Assembly (NCBI GenBank): GCA_033398695.1
Contig: CM065805.1
Location: forward strand, 168,989,787-169,053,786
Reading direction: 5' to 3'
Source of the DNA: Orobanche coerulescens
Taxonomy: Eukaryota; Streptophyta; Magnoliopsida; Lamiales; Orobanchaceae
DNA length: 64,000 nt
Shown: in pieces, positions 11,001 to 22,237 of the stretch
Position numbering within the stretch: position 1 is the stretch's first letter
How the letters are laid out: each line of letters starts with the position of its first letter
The notes under the pieces: model-generated
Databases searched by the model: none
What the model saw: only the letters and a program-made list of their open reading frames with translations
Told to the model about the DNA's origin: nothing
Translations under genes and position numbers: made by a program

Positions 11001-13390
11001 TGTAATATCCGGATAAATTGTTGAGTATTTTCATCCATATTTGAACCTTGTATTATTCAAATTTATGATATCAATAATCGAAGTATGATCTTTCCCGTAT
11101 TCATATTCGTATGCATGATCATGTCAACCTTGTAACTTTATACATGCAACTACGTCGTAACATACAATATCTAGTAAGCGTAACATATGTTACGAGTCAC
11201 AGATAGCGTACACTATGAGTAAGGCATAGCGTACGTAAGGCAGTCAATTATTGATCAAGGTGGCTAGCACATGGGCCAGCTGATGGTGGGCTCAGGATAA
11301 GATTCCCGCGGCATGAACCTGGACAGTTTTGGGTCAACGGGTGTTAACGTACACTAGGTGATGCATATAGTGTACGCTAATTCTAATCGATTACGTACGT
11401 AACTGTGATGATATAGCGTACGTAAGAGTGTAAAGGGACGGGACAGTAAGCTATCAACGGGTGTTAACGTACGCTAAGGATAACGGATAGTGTACGCTAA
11501 GTGTATAACGTATGTTACGCACGAAGGCTAACGTACGTAAAGGTCAGAAAAGTATAAATGGAACAACACCCCATTTCATTTCACCTCGTGTGTTTTCACT
11601 TTCCTCTCGTTTCCTTCAAGAACAGAGAGTTCCCTGTGGCACTTAAACACTTGTTAACATCCCTACTTAGCCATTGAAGTTGAGAAACACCTTGGATTGG
11701 CACTCAAGAATCCGGAGTTAGATTCTACCTATTGCCTCAGCGTTTTCTTCATATTAAGGTATGTTAATGCTATCTCCAACCTTAGATTCGTGTTCTTAAG
11801 GATGTTATGAACATACTACCGAGATTATTAAGTTCCATATATGATTTTTAACCGAACATCATGTTTTTAGAAGTTGGAATGTTTATGCTTTAGTTACCAT
11901 TGTAAGAGCATTATAGTTCGAATCGTGTTATGATGAACAAATAGGAGAAGTGTTCTGAGATTGTTAATCCGCATTTAATGGTGTCTTTGTAATGATCGTA
12001 GACTTGGTATTGATATCACTTTTTAGTAGACGGGCTTAGGAGGATGAATATTGAAGGTTTTGTTATATCTTGTACAGGTGGATTGTTAGTCGATCTTCAA
12101 GATGATAGTTTGAATGTAATGATGATATTGATAACAACCATAGATTTTCCGAACTACATTTGAAGATTGATAATCGAGATTGGAGTAAAGTATTATAATG
12201 GCATGTTTATCCTGGAAATTCGAAGACATCAAACACCGTAGTATCGTTCATTTTCGCATGAGTAATGTATTTGTGAGTATAACGTACGTTAAGCATCATG
12301 CATTACGTACGTTATATCATCAGGTGAGTCAGTCGTCTGATCATAGTAGAAACTGCCAAATACATGCTTAGCGTACGTTAGGCTTTGGAGATTACGTACG
12401 CTAACGAACAGACTTAACATACGTTGCATTGGGTATGTAACGTACGTTATGAAGACAGCAGGCAGGATATCATGTTGACAACTTTCGGCTATAGTTTAGG
12501 ATGTTAGATGTTCGTATGTTAGTTATATGTCGTAAGATGAACCCTATATTATTTCTTTTATTTAAGGTCCTAGCTTTACAACGTGATTGATCGAAGGGGG
12601 CGACCTTCGAGTGTATTACGATCCGTCGAAGTTTTATCCTTGTCGTCAATTTGAGGCAAGTACTTTAATTGTTTTATGTATTGATGTTATATATATTGTC
12701 GTGCATATGTGTCGTTGTTGTATGTCCACCTCGTGTTGGTCCGACGGGATCATCATGGGATCTATGCTAGCGTGTGCTGGATCATCGGACAGGTTTTTCC
12801 ACCTCATGTTGGTCCGACGGGATCATCTTGGGATCTATGCAGTGAATGCTGGATCATCGGAATTACCATATGTTTGTTACGATGTCATGTTGTGATTATT
12901 ATTTGTGTATGATATTTGTGAGTCTTATCGTAGGAAGAGGCTCGTGGTTATTGTCATTTGTGTTGTTAACATTATTCTTCGTGAGATGCTGAATATCCTG
13001 TTATGGTATAAATATCGTACTTGTACTAGCATTGTTGTGCTAACCCCTTCGGGGTGAACATTTATTTATGTTCAGGATTCAAGAGGGCAGGGAAACAACC
13101 ACTAGAGCTGCATGACGACGGAGGTGCAGAGTGATGTTCTGGCCAGAATATTTTGTCGAGTCTCAGTGTTGTTTTTAATAAGTACTCGAGTACGCTTGTT
13201 GTCTTGTTGTATTTGATAATTTCATTCAGTTGAGGATTTGATTTCATACTTTGTGAACTGGTGATGTAATAATTAACTTCCGTTTGTTATCATTCTTTAA
13301 TTATGTTGTTGTTGTATTCTTAGCCTTGTAAATTCTTACGTAAAGAATTTACGGTGCTATAATATTCCTAAATATATCAGGGGTGTTACA
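11001..13390 (+). repeat. Tekay-A 3' LTR (2,390 bp)
   Basis: Matches 2584-4967 from end to end. Decayed CGTACG palindromes are at 11158-11540, the TATA box (GTATAAATGG) at 11552-11560, the second palindrome cluster at about 12281-12450, the 73-bp tandem pair near 12726-12870 and the UUCG hairpin at 13018-13060. Ends GGGGTGTTACA at 13390. Confidence 0.92.
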
Positions 13391-14445
13391 CCTCCTAGGC
13401 CGCTTGATACTCAGCCAAACAGGTTGAATTAGCAGTCGCGCTATGCTTGGCACTATGCCAAGATACCTCTCCTCTATTAGGAGTAAAATGTAGCGAGAAG
13501 TAGACATAGAGTCGTATTTCTGTCCTTGGAAGTCTGAATCAGTGTAACCCATCACATTCAGTTCACCACCACCATACATAAGAACCAGATCTCTAGTCCT
13601 TGTAAAGTACTTGAGAACGTTCTTTATGGTGGTCCAATGTTCCCTACTTGGGTTTGCCTGAAACCTACTTACCACGCTCCCAGCATGCGTAATGTCAGGT
13701 CTCGTACACAAGGCATACACAAGGTTACCCATGGTCGAAGAATATGGTATATTACTCATTTCCTTTCGTTGTTCTTCACTATGAGGACACATCTTCAAGG
13801 TGAGTTTTATTCCATGTCGCATCGGTAGAAACCCTCTTTTAGAATAATCTATCTTAAATCGCTTTAAGATTTTATCTACATAGAGGGCATGGGAAAGACC
13901 TATCATTCTCTTCAGTCTAACCTAGTAGAGTCGAATCCCAAGAATATACGTTTCTTCTCCCAAGTCTTTCATAGAGAACTTATCCGAAAGCCTAGCTTCC
14001 ACAGAACTGAGCATTCCCATATCGTTTTCCTATTAGTAGAATGTCATCTACATATAGTACTAAGAATGTGATCTTGCTCCTACTAACCCTCTTGTATACA
14101 CAAGGTTCCTCTTCATTTTACATGAAGTCAAACTCTTTAGTTGCCTCGTCACAACGAAGGTGCCAACTACGTGAAGAATGCTATAGTCCATTTCATGGAG
14201 TCTACATCCACCATCGCTAGGTCATAGGTCGCGGGTCAGTCTCTTGGTTATCACCTGGAACCTCGTGGAGACTCAGTTCCTCCAAGTGGATAAAACCTAT
14301 ACCTCTCAGGTAATTGAGACATACTACTAGACCTACGAGGTGGTTGTACTTATGTTTTAGAAGGTTTGGTTCCATCTTCTTGTACAGGTGTCTCCTGGGA
14401 AGTTTCATTGTATTTTCCAAAGAAATACTTCTACATGCTCCACCT
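13391..14445 (-). pseudogene. pol: Copia-1 reverse transcriptase palm and RNase H fragment
   Basis: On the minus strand it starts at the Sire-1 junction with a rearranged integrase/RT linker, then shows the RT catalytic LYVDDILLIG near 14035-14065, SDKFSMKDLGE, YVDKILKRFKI, LTLKMCPHSEEQ, CTRPDITHAGSVVSRFQANP and the RNase H start GYTDSDFQG. It ends at EYQAA-stop-E, where Tekay-A begins. RT fingers are missing: the piece passes from linker to palm with too little sequence between. Several stops and shifts. It carries the left TSD copy of Sire-1 (CACCT, 14441-14445). Confidence 0.87.
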
Positions 14446-15473
14446 TGTTGGAACAATATTTTTTAGATCGTTTTGATGATGTGTTATTAAAACCAAAATT
14501 TACTTAAAACATATTTTCTCTTCAGTTAACGTACGTAACACACATCACATTAACGTACGTAACATTCTATAGTTAACGTACGTAACGCATCATTTATAAC
14601 GTACGTAACATTCACTATTTTTCGTAAGTTTTTCTGTGCAGGTAACGTACGTAACCCGGATCATATAACGTACGTAAGGCTTGAATTATTCTGACCGTTG
14701 GAAAAGCCACTAGCCGTTGCAACAAGTCGTCTCAATCAACGGATCTTTGACCAGGATATTACGTACGTAACCAGGAGGTTTATAACGTACGTAACGCATT
14801 TCATCATATTTCACTGGACAGTTTCGGCACTTTCATTACGGACGTTATTCGGCTCATATAACGTACGTAACGTACGTAACATACGTAATCCGCATTATAT
14901 AACGTACGTAACCCTTTATACTGTTCCAACGGGAAATTGAGCTCAAGAAGGCTATAAATAGCCACCTTCATGGAGATTGATGACACACAAGAATTCTAAG
15001 CCTACAAGCATACTCAAGCAATATCAAGCAAACATTCTGAGAGATATTCTTATTCTAGATTGTGATACGAGAAGATTTGTTCTATAATTTCCAATCTTCA
15101 TTCTTGTATCTTAGAGCGATATATCGTGAAAGCCGAGTTTCTACTCGCACTTATTTTTTGCATTGGTTATCTTGTACCTAGAAAAACAAGAGTGTTTTTG
15201 TGAGGTTGTTCTTGAGCCCGGAAATCAAGAAGTTGTAAGAAGTTGGCACTAAACTAGAAAGTGCAAATTCCAAGTTTTAAAGAAAAGTCCTAGTCGATAA
15301 AACTAGGTAGGGGACGTAGACTTCGTTAATAGCCGAACCTCTCGAACAATTACTTGTGTTCTTTCTTTTCCGCACTTTTATTACTCCGCTATTTTTGCTT
15401 CCGCACGAAAAGAGTACAATACTCTTAACCGCACTATTCAACCCCCCCTTCTAGTGGCGGTATCAATCTAACA
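14446..15473 (+). repeat. Sire-1 5' LTR (1,028 bp)
   Basis: Starts TGTTGGAACAATATTTT and ends CGGTATCAATCTAACA. Same length as the 3' LTR at 22238-23265. The U3 part holds eleven CGTACG cores and a TATA box. No gene inside. Confidence 0.95.
14526..14960 (+). promoter_or_regulatory. Eleven CGTACG palindromes and TATA box of the Sire-1 LTR
   Basis: TAACGTACGTAAC or TTACGTACGTAA recurs eleven times with perfect core between 14526 and 14913, at irregular spacing, including two that overlap end to end near 14860-14880. One further copy has decayed to ACATACGTAA. The TATA box GGCTATAAATAGCC, itself palindromic, lies at 14950-14963, about 40 bp after the last copy. The 3' LTR has the same layout at 22318-22752. 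Confidence 0.75.
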
Positions 15474-15475
15474 AT

Positions 15476-15489
15476 TGGTATCAGAGCGG
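15476..15489 (+). other. Sire-1 primer binding site
   Basis: TGGTATCAGAGCGG starts two bases after the LTR end. It matches the usual initiator-Met tRNA PBS of Ty1/copia elements and fixes the LTR boundary and the plus orientation. Confidence 0.92.
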
Positions 15490-15532
15490 TCTCTTTATCA
15501 CCGGATTAACACCCGCTAGAGAAAAGATCCAA

Positions 15533-16935
15533 ATGGCCTTTATCCACTCCTCCGTTGAAGGCAACGCTCTCAATCGCCCTCCTTTCTTCGACGGTTCAAA
15601 CTTTATGACATGGAAGAAGAAGATGTCCATCTTCATCCGAGCTCACGATATTGAAATATGGAAGGTCATTGCTCTTGGACCTACCATTCCTAAGAAGTCG
15701 GATGGCTCTCTCAAAAGTTTCGAAGAGTACGACGATGCCGACTGGAAGAACGACCACTTCAACAGTAAAGCCACTCAATTGCTTTATTGTGCTCTCAATC
15801 CAGAAGATCACAATAGAATCTCTTCCTGCGAGACGGAAAAAGAAATCTGGAAAATGTTAGAGTTCACCCATGAAGGTACGAGTCAAGTCAAGGAAACCAA
15901 AATTAATATGCTTCTTCACGATTATGAACTCTTCACCATGAAAGAAGAAGAAAGCATCACCACTATGCTTGACCGTTTCTCGGCAATCACAAATGGGCTA
16001 GCTTCATTCGGGAAACCGATATCAAGCAGTGATAAAGCCAAGAAAATACTTCGGTCTCTACCAAGAGAATGGGACGCTACCGTTACGGCTATTATGGAGT
16101 CGAAAGACCTCAATACTATAGAATTCAGCGCTCTCATCGGATCTCTCATCAATTATGAGATCGTCATCAAATCTCGTAGCTCGAAACCAAAACCTAAGGA
16201 GAGAGAAAGGACTATCGCTTTCAAAGCCAAAGAAGAAAGCGACCTAGAGGATGAACCTATCGAAGAAGAGGACGAAGAAACCGCCTTTTATGCCAAAAAC
16301 ATAAAGAAATTTAAAAACCTTCTTCAAAGGCGTCGGAGAGATATCAAACAAGAATCAAGGGATGAATCCAAAAAGACTCACTTCCCTCAAAACAAAAAGT
16401 TCGACAACACTTGTCGAAGGTGCGGCGTTCCAGGCCATTTGGCAAAAGATTGTCGTGCTGCGGCTCCAATAAGTTCATCAAAACCACCTCATGAAAAGTT
16501 CAAAAAGAAGGAGATTTATGTCGCCACATGGAGTGACGATGATGAGGACGATGAACCACAAGTCCAAACCAATCTTGCTCTAATGGCCCGCGCATCCGAA
16601 GAGAGTGACGAAGAAGTCGAGGTTAGTGATTCTCATGAAGAACTACTTGATGCTTTTGAATCTCTAAATAATGAATACGAAAAGGCTTGCAATAGCAATA
16701 AAGATTTGAAAAAGAAAATAAAACTCCTTGAAATTGAAAATGCTAAATTATTGAAAAACAAGGAAGTTTCTATTGATCATACAAATTGCTTGAAACCGAG
16801 AAAATTGAAGATGAATTACATAAAACTCGGAAAGAATTTAAGCTTTATGTCGAAAATTTTCATGTGGTAATGACAAATTCGAGCAATTATTATTTGGTCA
16901 AAAATTTTCTCTTTCAAAACAAGGACTTGGATATA
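15533..16935 (+). CDS. gag: Sire-1 gag polyprotein (open for 445 codons, then frameshifted)
   Basis: The ATG at 15533, 60 bp after the LTR, begins MAFIHSSVEG. FDGSNFMTWKKKM, LPREWDATVTAIMESKDL and the helices between form the copia capsid (UBN2-type) region, residues about 15-220. An acidic linker (EEEDEE) and a basic stretch follow, then a CCHC knuckle, CRRCGVPGHLAKDC, at about residue 297-310 (16412-16454). Another acidic segment and a coiled-coil-like stretch (NKDLKKKIKLLEIENAKLL) lead to a shift near 16795; the coiled coil continues in another frame to a stop near 16948. It would form the virus-like particle and bind RNA. Confidence 0.9.
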
Positions 16936-16946
16936 ATTCATTTCCA

Positions 16947-17530
16947 ATGAAAAAGTCCTTAGAAATTACCACAAAAGATTCGGACACTTTAAAAACGGGT
17001 ATCCCATCATGTCCAAAATGTTTAAAACCTGGACATACCGAAACCTACTGTCGAAACTCTAGACGTACTATAAGGGTTAATCAGATTTGGGTACCAAAAG
17101 GGACCGTTATTAAAAACCAAGTTTTTGTATCTAACTCCTCAGGACCCAAATTAGCCTGGGTACCTATAAAACGGAAGAAAATGGTTTTTGTAGGTACAAG
17201 CAAGGAAGACAACATTATCAAATAAATGGTATGTTGATAGTGGATGTTCAAACCACATGAGTGGAAATGAACATCTCTTCACGGAGCTGAAAAAGGAAGA
17301 TCGTGGCTGTGTTACCTTTGGCGATAATAAAAAGGGCCAAATAAAAGGGACAGGTAAAATTGGTAAGAAACCTTTACCCACTATTGAAAATGTTCTATTT
17401 GTTGATGGACTTTGCCATAATCTCCTAAGTGTTTCTCAACTATGTGACACCGGTCTTAAATTAATTTTTGAAATTACGCATTGCACGGCAATGAGAAAAG
17501 ACCAAATCATTTTTATTGGATTGCGCTAAG
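16947..17530 (+). pseudogene. pol: Sire-1 second zinc knuckle and protease
   Basis: A second CCHC motif, CPKCLKPGHTETYC, lies at about 17010-17052, followed by the RVNQIWVPKG spacer. After a shift near 17222 the protease reads WYVDSGCSNHMSGN (from 17227), with the catalytic Asp-Ser-Gly intact, then VTFGDNKKGQIKGTG and LLSVSQLCDTG. A TAA at 17527 closes this stretch. Three frames are used between gag and integrase, so no polyprotein can be made as the sequence stands. Confidence 0.88.
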
Positions 17531-18846
17531 GAAATATTTACATTGTTGATCTCCAAGATGAATCTTCGTTTAACGAAAAATGTCTACTTTCATACGATGA
17601 AAATGCCGTTGTTTGGCACCGAAAATTGGGACATGCCTCTTTACCACTTCTTTCAAAATTGGCCAAAAATGATATTGTTCGTGGTCTACCAAAATTGAAT
17701 TTTAGAAAAGACCACATTTGTGAGGCCTGTATTAAAGGTAAACATGCAAGAGGCTCGTTTAAACCAAAAATGGAAATTTCCACTAGTCGCATTCTTGAAT
17801 TAATTCATATGGATTTAATTGGTCAGTCTCGACATGCCGCCTAACAGTAAACTTTATACCTTAGTTATTGTCGATGATTTTTCTAGATTTACTTGGGTAA
17901 AATTCTTAGCCAATAAAGATGATGCTTTTAACGAGTTTGTTAAGTGGTGTAAGGTTACCCAGAAGGAAAAAGGATTACCAGTTATCGTCATTCGAACCGA
18001 TCATGGTGGAGAATTTGATTCTAATCTCTTTGAAGATTGGTGCGATAAATATGGTATTGGGCACAACTTTTCGGCACCTCGGACACCTCAACAAAATGGA
18101 GTTGTCGAGAGGAAGAATCGCTCTCTAGAAGAAATGAGCCGAACAATGCTCAATGAGTATGGTCTTCCTAAATACTTTTGGGACGAAGCCGTTAACACTG
18201 CTTGTTATGTTATTAATCGTGTCCATCTCAGGAGAAATAAAATGATGACTCCCTATGAGATTTTTAAAGGTAAAAAGCCCAATTTATCTTATTTTCATCC
18301 ATTTGGGTGTAAAGTGTTCGTTCATAATAATGGAAAAGACAATTTGGGTAAATTCGATTCTAAATCAGACATTGGAATTTTTCTTGGTTATTCTACTAAT
18401 AGTAAAGCTTATCGTGTATTTAATTGTAGAAGAGGCTCGGTAGAAGAGTCCATTCATGTAAAATTCGATGATACAGTTTTACCCCCGAGAAAGGATGTTT
18501 TTGATGATGATGCAGGTATGGTTCCAGCTAAAGAAGTATCCGAAGTATCAAAGGAGTTGGAGAAGCTCGACGTAAGCTCGGTCAAACAGGAGGAAAATAC
18601 TTACAACCTTCCTAAAGATTGGGCAAATGTGAAAGACCATCCGATGGAACAAATTCTCGGAAAAATCGATGAAGGTGTACGAACTAGGAGAAATATAAAT
18701 GATTGTATTAACAATATTGCATTTATTTCTCTTACAGAACCAAAGAATATCGATGAGGCCATAAATGATGAGAATTGGGCTATTGCTATGCAAGAAGAGC
18801 TAAACCAATTCGAAAGAAATAAAGTTTGGGAATTAGTTCCGCCGTA
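17531..18846 (+). pseudogene. pol: Sire-1 integrase
   Basis: The zinc region WHRKLGHASLPLLSKLAK...CEACIKGKHAR has the HHCC residues (17611-17750). One shift near 17820 separates IHMDLIGQ, with the first catalytic Asp, from LVIVDDFSRFTWVKFL. The second Asp is in IRTDHGGEFDSNLF (about 17992-18030) and the Glu in QNGVVERKNRSLEE (about 18090-18130). The core and C-terminal part are open from 17819 to 18846 (FWDEAVNTACYVINR, HPFGCKVFVHNNGK, FLGYSTNSKAYRVFN), followed by an acidic linker and the DHPMEQILGKIDEGV word that leads towards RT. Confidence 0.92.
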
Positions 18847-20264
18847 GGCAAATCAATCATTGGTACCAAATGGGTTCATAAAATCAAAACCGATGATGAT
18901 GGTCTCCTATTAAGAATAAATCGAGGTTGGTCGCCCAAGGTTATAATCAAGAAGAAGGCTTGGACTATGAAGAGACGTTCGCTCCTGTTGCTCGTCTTGA
19001 AGCTATTCGTCTTCTCTGTGCCTTTGCCGCATACAAGAAGATCAAACTTCATCAAATGGATGTAAAAAGTGCGTTCCTAAATGGAATCATCCAGGAGGAA
19101 GTTTATGTCAAGCAACCTCCGGGTTTTGAAGACTATGATCATCCGGATCATGTGTACAAGCTCCATAAAGCTCTCTATGGATTAAAGCAAGCTCCGAGAG
19201 CATGGTATGATCGTCTAAGCTCTTTTCTTATCTCAAATGGTTATAAAAGAGGAAATGTTGATAATACTCTGTTTATTAAGGTCTTAAATGATGATATGTT
19301 ACTTTGTCAAATCTATGTGGACGATATTGTTTTTGGTGCAACTAACGAAACTCTGTCCAAGGAATTTTCAAATCTTATGAAGGGAGAGTTCGAAATGAGT
19401 ATGATGGGAGAGTTGAAAAACTTTCTCGGACTCCAAATTAAGCAACTCAATGACGGAATATTCATTCACCAATCCAAGTACGTCAATGAGCTTCTAAAGA
19501 AATTTAAGATGGAAGATTGCAAAGAAATATCCACTCCTATGTCTTCCACTCTTAAACTTGATAAAGACGAAAAAGGTAAATCTGTTGACCAAAAACAGTA
19601 TCGAGGTATGATCGGATCCTTACTTTACTTAACTGCATCTAGACCTGATATAATGTTTGCTACTTGTGTATGTGCTCGTTTTCAAGCTAACCCTAAAGAA
19701 TCCCATCTCATAGCATGTAAACGAATTTTTCGATATTTAAAATATACTGCTGGTTTAGGCCTATGGTATCCTTCCAGCATTGATTTTCAACTCTTTGCAT
19801 ATAGTGATGCCGATTTCGGTGGTTGTAAAATTGATAGAAAAAGCACCACCGGAACTTGTCATTTTATGAGTTCATGTTTAATTTCATGGGGAAGTAAGAA
19901 ACAGACTAGTGTCGCTACTTCCACAGCTGAAGCAGAATATGTGGCTGCGGGAAGTGCATGTGCACAAGTTCTTTGGATCAAAAATCAATTACTTGATTAT
20001 GGCATCGAACTTAAAAAAACTCCTATTTTTTGTGACAATACAAGTGCCATTAATTTAAGTAAAAACCCCATTTTTCATAGTAGGAAAAAGCACATCGAAA
20101 TTCGTCACCATTTTATTCGTGACCATGTCCAAAACGGGAATGTTCGTCTCCAATTTGTTGGTACTAATGAACAATTGGCGGATATTTTTACAAAACCATT
20201 ACCCGAAGAAGCTTTCAACTTTATTCGCATAAATTTAGGAATGGGACATGCTGATCATTTTTAA
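18847..20264 (+). pseudogene. pol: Sire-1 reverse transcriptase and RNase H
   Basis: Two shifts near 18846 and 18920 separate IGTKWVHKIKTD from the long open stretch 18927-20264. There: [46 protein letters not shown], catalytic [13 protein letters not shown] (about 19308-19346), [31 protein letters not shown], RNase [17 protein letters not shown] (about 19801), [44 protein letters not shown], stop at 20262-20264. All catalytic residues I can place are present; only the frameshifts at the start disable it. Confidence 0.93.
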
Positions 20265-20530
20265 ATATTGCATACTCATCATAGTCACATTAAATGGTCA
20301 TTTAAATCGGGACATCATCGAAAGGAAAAGACTATTCATTTGGTCTTGCTTACGTACGGTATACGCGGTCCATTACGTACGTAATAGGACCTTACGTACG
20401 TTACAGGTTGGTTCGTTACGTACGTAACCAAATGCAGGTTTTGCTCCAGAAAGTTTAGGTTTTTACGTTACGTACGTTATTAAAGGAATATAACGTACGT
20501 AAGCGATCGTTGACCCTCACATATATAAAC
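20265..20530 (+). promoter_or_regulatory. Internal CGTACG cluster and TATA box upstream of the Sire-1 third ORF
   Basis: Between the pol stop and the third ORF there are six perfect CGTACG cores (20350-20503, for example TTACGTACGTAA near 20374 and TAACGTACGTAAG near 20491), followed after about 18 bp by CATATATAAACCC at 20519-20531. A leader with AAATCCCTAGCGAC and the ORF start (20656) follow, about 125 bp on. This copies the layout of the LTR promoter. An internal promoter is inferred. Confidence 0.6.
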
Positions 20531-20655
20531 CCATCGTCAGTTCCCTGTTCATTTCCTACAAATCCCTAGCGACAAGCGACGAACTGTTCCGGCAAACCCT
20601 ATCAAAACTTCAAAATTATCCATCAAAAACTTCACTTTTCCCCGATTCAATCCTC

Positions 20656-21855
20656 ATGGCATCCAGAACCGGCAAAAAGAGAAGAGGAGAAACCTCCCAA
20701 ACATCCTCCACGGCTTCCGGCGATCTATCATTTCGGAATGCTCAAGCCATGAAAGTTTTCAACGAAATCCTTATTGACGAAGAGGTAACTCCGAGTCATC
20801 ACTTTGATTTTGAATCTCTGAACAATGCTGGTGTTGCTATCGAAGAATTCTTCGATATGCTTGGGATCAATAGGTTCGTTAGTCTTGCTCGACCAATTTA
20901 TGAGGATTGTGTAAAAGAGTTTTATGCGAATTTTTTTGTCACTTATGATGCCGACGGACTTGCCGTTGTTAACTCGCTTGTGCGTGGTAAATCAATATCT
21001 TTTGATGAAGCGAAGCTTTCGGAGATTTTTGGACTCCCTAATGAGGGTTTTCGATGCAAAGGAGAGTTTGCTCCTCCGGACAAAGTCTTTAACGACTGGT
21101 CCGATGATGAAAGCTATGGTGTTCACGAGTCGAAAGTCCGTGATTTCTTATCGGACAAAGCCGTTTTAAATGTTCATTCCGGGCGGTTTGAAAACAATGA
21201 CTTTGGGATAAACATTCGTTTGCTTCATGATGCTATCACACGTTGTCTTATGCCTAAAGTTAATGCTCAACTTCGACTTGTGAATATCGATATGGAGATT
21301 ATTTATCATGTGTGGAAGGATCACCAAGTCAACTTCGCGTCTATTGTGCTAAAATGGTTTGTGGAAAAGGGTCAAATTTTCCACAAAAAGAGCTACGCAA
21401 AAGTTGATCGACAGAGAAAATCAGGAATGCCTTTTGGTTCTATCTTAACCGAAATTTTTGAGAAAGCTGGAGTTGATCTGTCTGGGGTCCACGGGGTTCC
21501 GATTCCAAGGGGGAGCCTCGTCACCGAAGGGACGTTACGGACGATGAGGTATCTCCGCACGAGAAATCGTGGATGGATATACTTGGCGTATATTAAGGAT
21601 GATGATCGGCTCATAGATGGGGGCACTCTTCCGAGACCGGAGGAGAGGATCACATCGAGGGGGCTCGAACATACTAGACCTCGTCCGTCATCACAGCTTG
21701 GTTCCTCCCGTCCTCGTCCTGAATCCTCTTCTTCCCAGATGACTTCTCGAATGGATAGGCTTGAGAAGGACATGAGAGACATCAAGATAATGGTGAAGAA
21801 CATTTGCACGCATTTTGGGATACCGCCGACACCGCCGGATGCGGACCTTGACTAG
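20656..21855 (+). CDS. Sire-1 third ORF (env-position protein), 399 aa, intact
   Basis: The ATG at 20656 begins MASRTGKKRRGE; the frame is open to TAG at 21853-21855. The position after pol is where SIRE elements carry the so-called env-like ORF. Visible parts are a basic start, a folded middle (FVSLARPIYEDCVKEFYANF, SISFDEAKLSEIFGLPNEG, MPFGSILTEIFEKAGVDLSG), a Pro/Ser/Arg-rich linker (about residues 335-365) and a short coiled coil (MDRLEKDMRDIKIMVKNI). I see no signal peptide and no clear transmembrane segment, so an envelope role is not supported. The middle resembles the Sire-2 third ORF at 57619. Function unknown; the frame is intact although pol is not. Confidence 0.85.
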   Translation: MASRTGKKRRGETSQTSSTASGDLSFRNAQAMKVFNEILIDEEVTPSHHFDFESLNNAGVAIEEFFDMLGINRFVSLARPIYEDCVKEFYANFFVTYDADGLAVVNSLVRGKSISFDEAKLSEIFGLPNEGFRCKGEFAPPDKVFNDWSDDESYGVHESKVRDFLSDKAVLNVHSGRFENNDFGINIRLLHDAITRCLMPKVNAQLRLVNIDMEIIYHVWKDHQVNFASIVLKWFVEKGQIFHKKSYAKVDRQRKSGMPFGSILTEIFEKAGVDLSGVHGVPIPRGSLVTEGTLRTMRYLRTRNRGWIYLAYIKDDDRLIDGGTLPRPEERITSRGLEHTRPRPSSQLGSSRPRPESSSSQMTSRMDRLEKDMRDIKIMVKNICTHFGIPPTPPDADLD

Positions 21856-22237
21856 TCGGGCTATCCTTTCTAATGATGATGTTTCCTGTTTTATTAAAAG
21901 ACCAAACATTTCATGTTTATGCTTTGCCTGTAATGACTATCTTTTCATGCATTATTTTGGTTATCGTTTTGTTTAATCATTGACTTGGTTTATGTTGATT
22001 ATTATGCGTATCATTGATGTTTCCTGCAGGTTTTCTCAACTTTTTGTTAATGACAAAAAGGGGGAGAATAATATGTATTCATTTTTGAAATCATCTTTTG
22101 TAATAACCCGTGCGCGCTTTCAGGGGGAGCATATTAATTTCTGCAGTGCGCGTGTTCAGGGGGAGATTTTAATTTTTAAAATCATGTTTTCAAAAACTCG
22201 CATACGTAAATTTTGTCATCATCAAAAAGGGGGAGAT
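21856..22237 (+). other. Sire-1 3' region with four GGGGGAG polypurine tracts
   Basis: After the third ORF the sequence has no gene but repeats a purine tract four times: AAAAAGGGGGAGAATAA (22055-22071), CAGGGGGAGC (22121-22130), CAGGGGGAGATTTT (22157-22170) and AAAAAGGGGGAGATTG (22224-22238) directly before the LTR. The last is the expected plus-strand primer site; the extra copies are a known habit of SIRE/Maximus elements. Confidence 0.85.

Larger units (their letters stand above)
2584..13390 (+). mobile_element. Tekay-A: Ty3/gypsy chromovirus with two 2.4-kb LTRs
   Basis: Both LTRs start TGTAATATCC and end in TTACA, and enclose a degenerate Met-type PBS, gag with an RG-rich start and two zinc knuckles, protease, RT, RNase H, integrase and a chromodomain. 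Long LTRs plus chromodomain fit the Tekay/Del lineage. It sits in Copia-1. The bases just outside (AGCAC left, CCTCC right) do not form a TSD, and flanking copia sequence is missing, so the site suffered a deletion during or after insertion. A solo LTR of another family interrupts RNase H. Pol has many stops, so the copy is inactive. Confidence 0.9.

Noticed and set aside
14526..14913. CRISPR-like array of short repeats
   Set aside because: Repeat units are 12-13 bp palindromes with irregular spacing in a plant LTR; no repeat/spacer regularity and no cas genes.
20656..21855. Calling the Sire-1 third ORF an envelope gene
   Set aside because: No signal peptide, furin-like site or membrane anchor is visible; only its position matches the env-like label.
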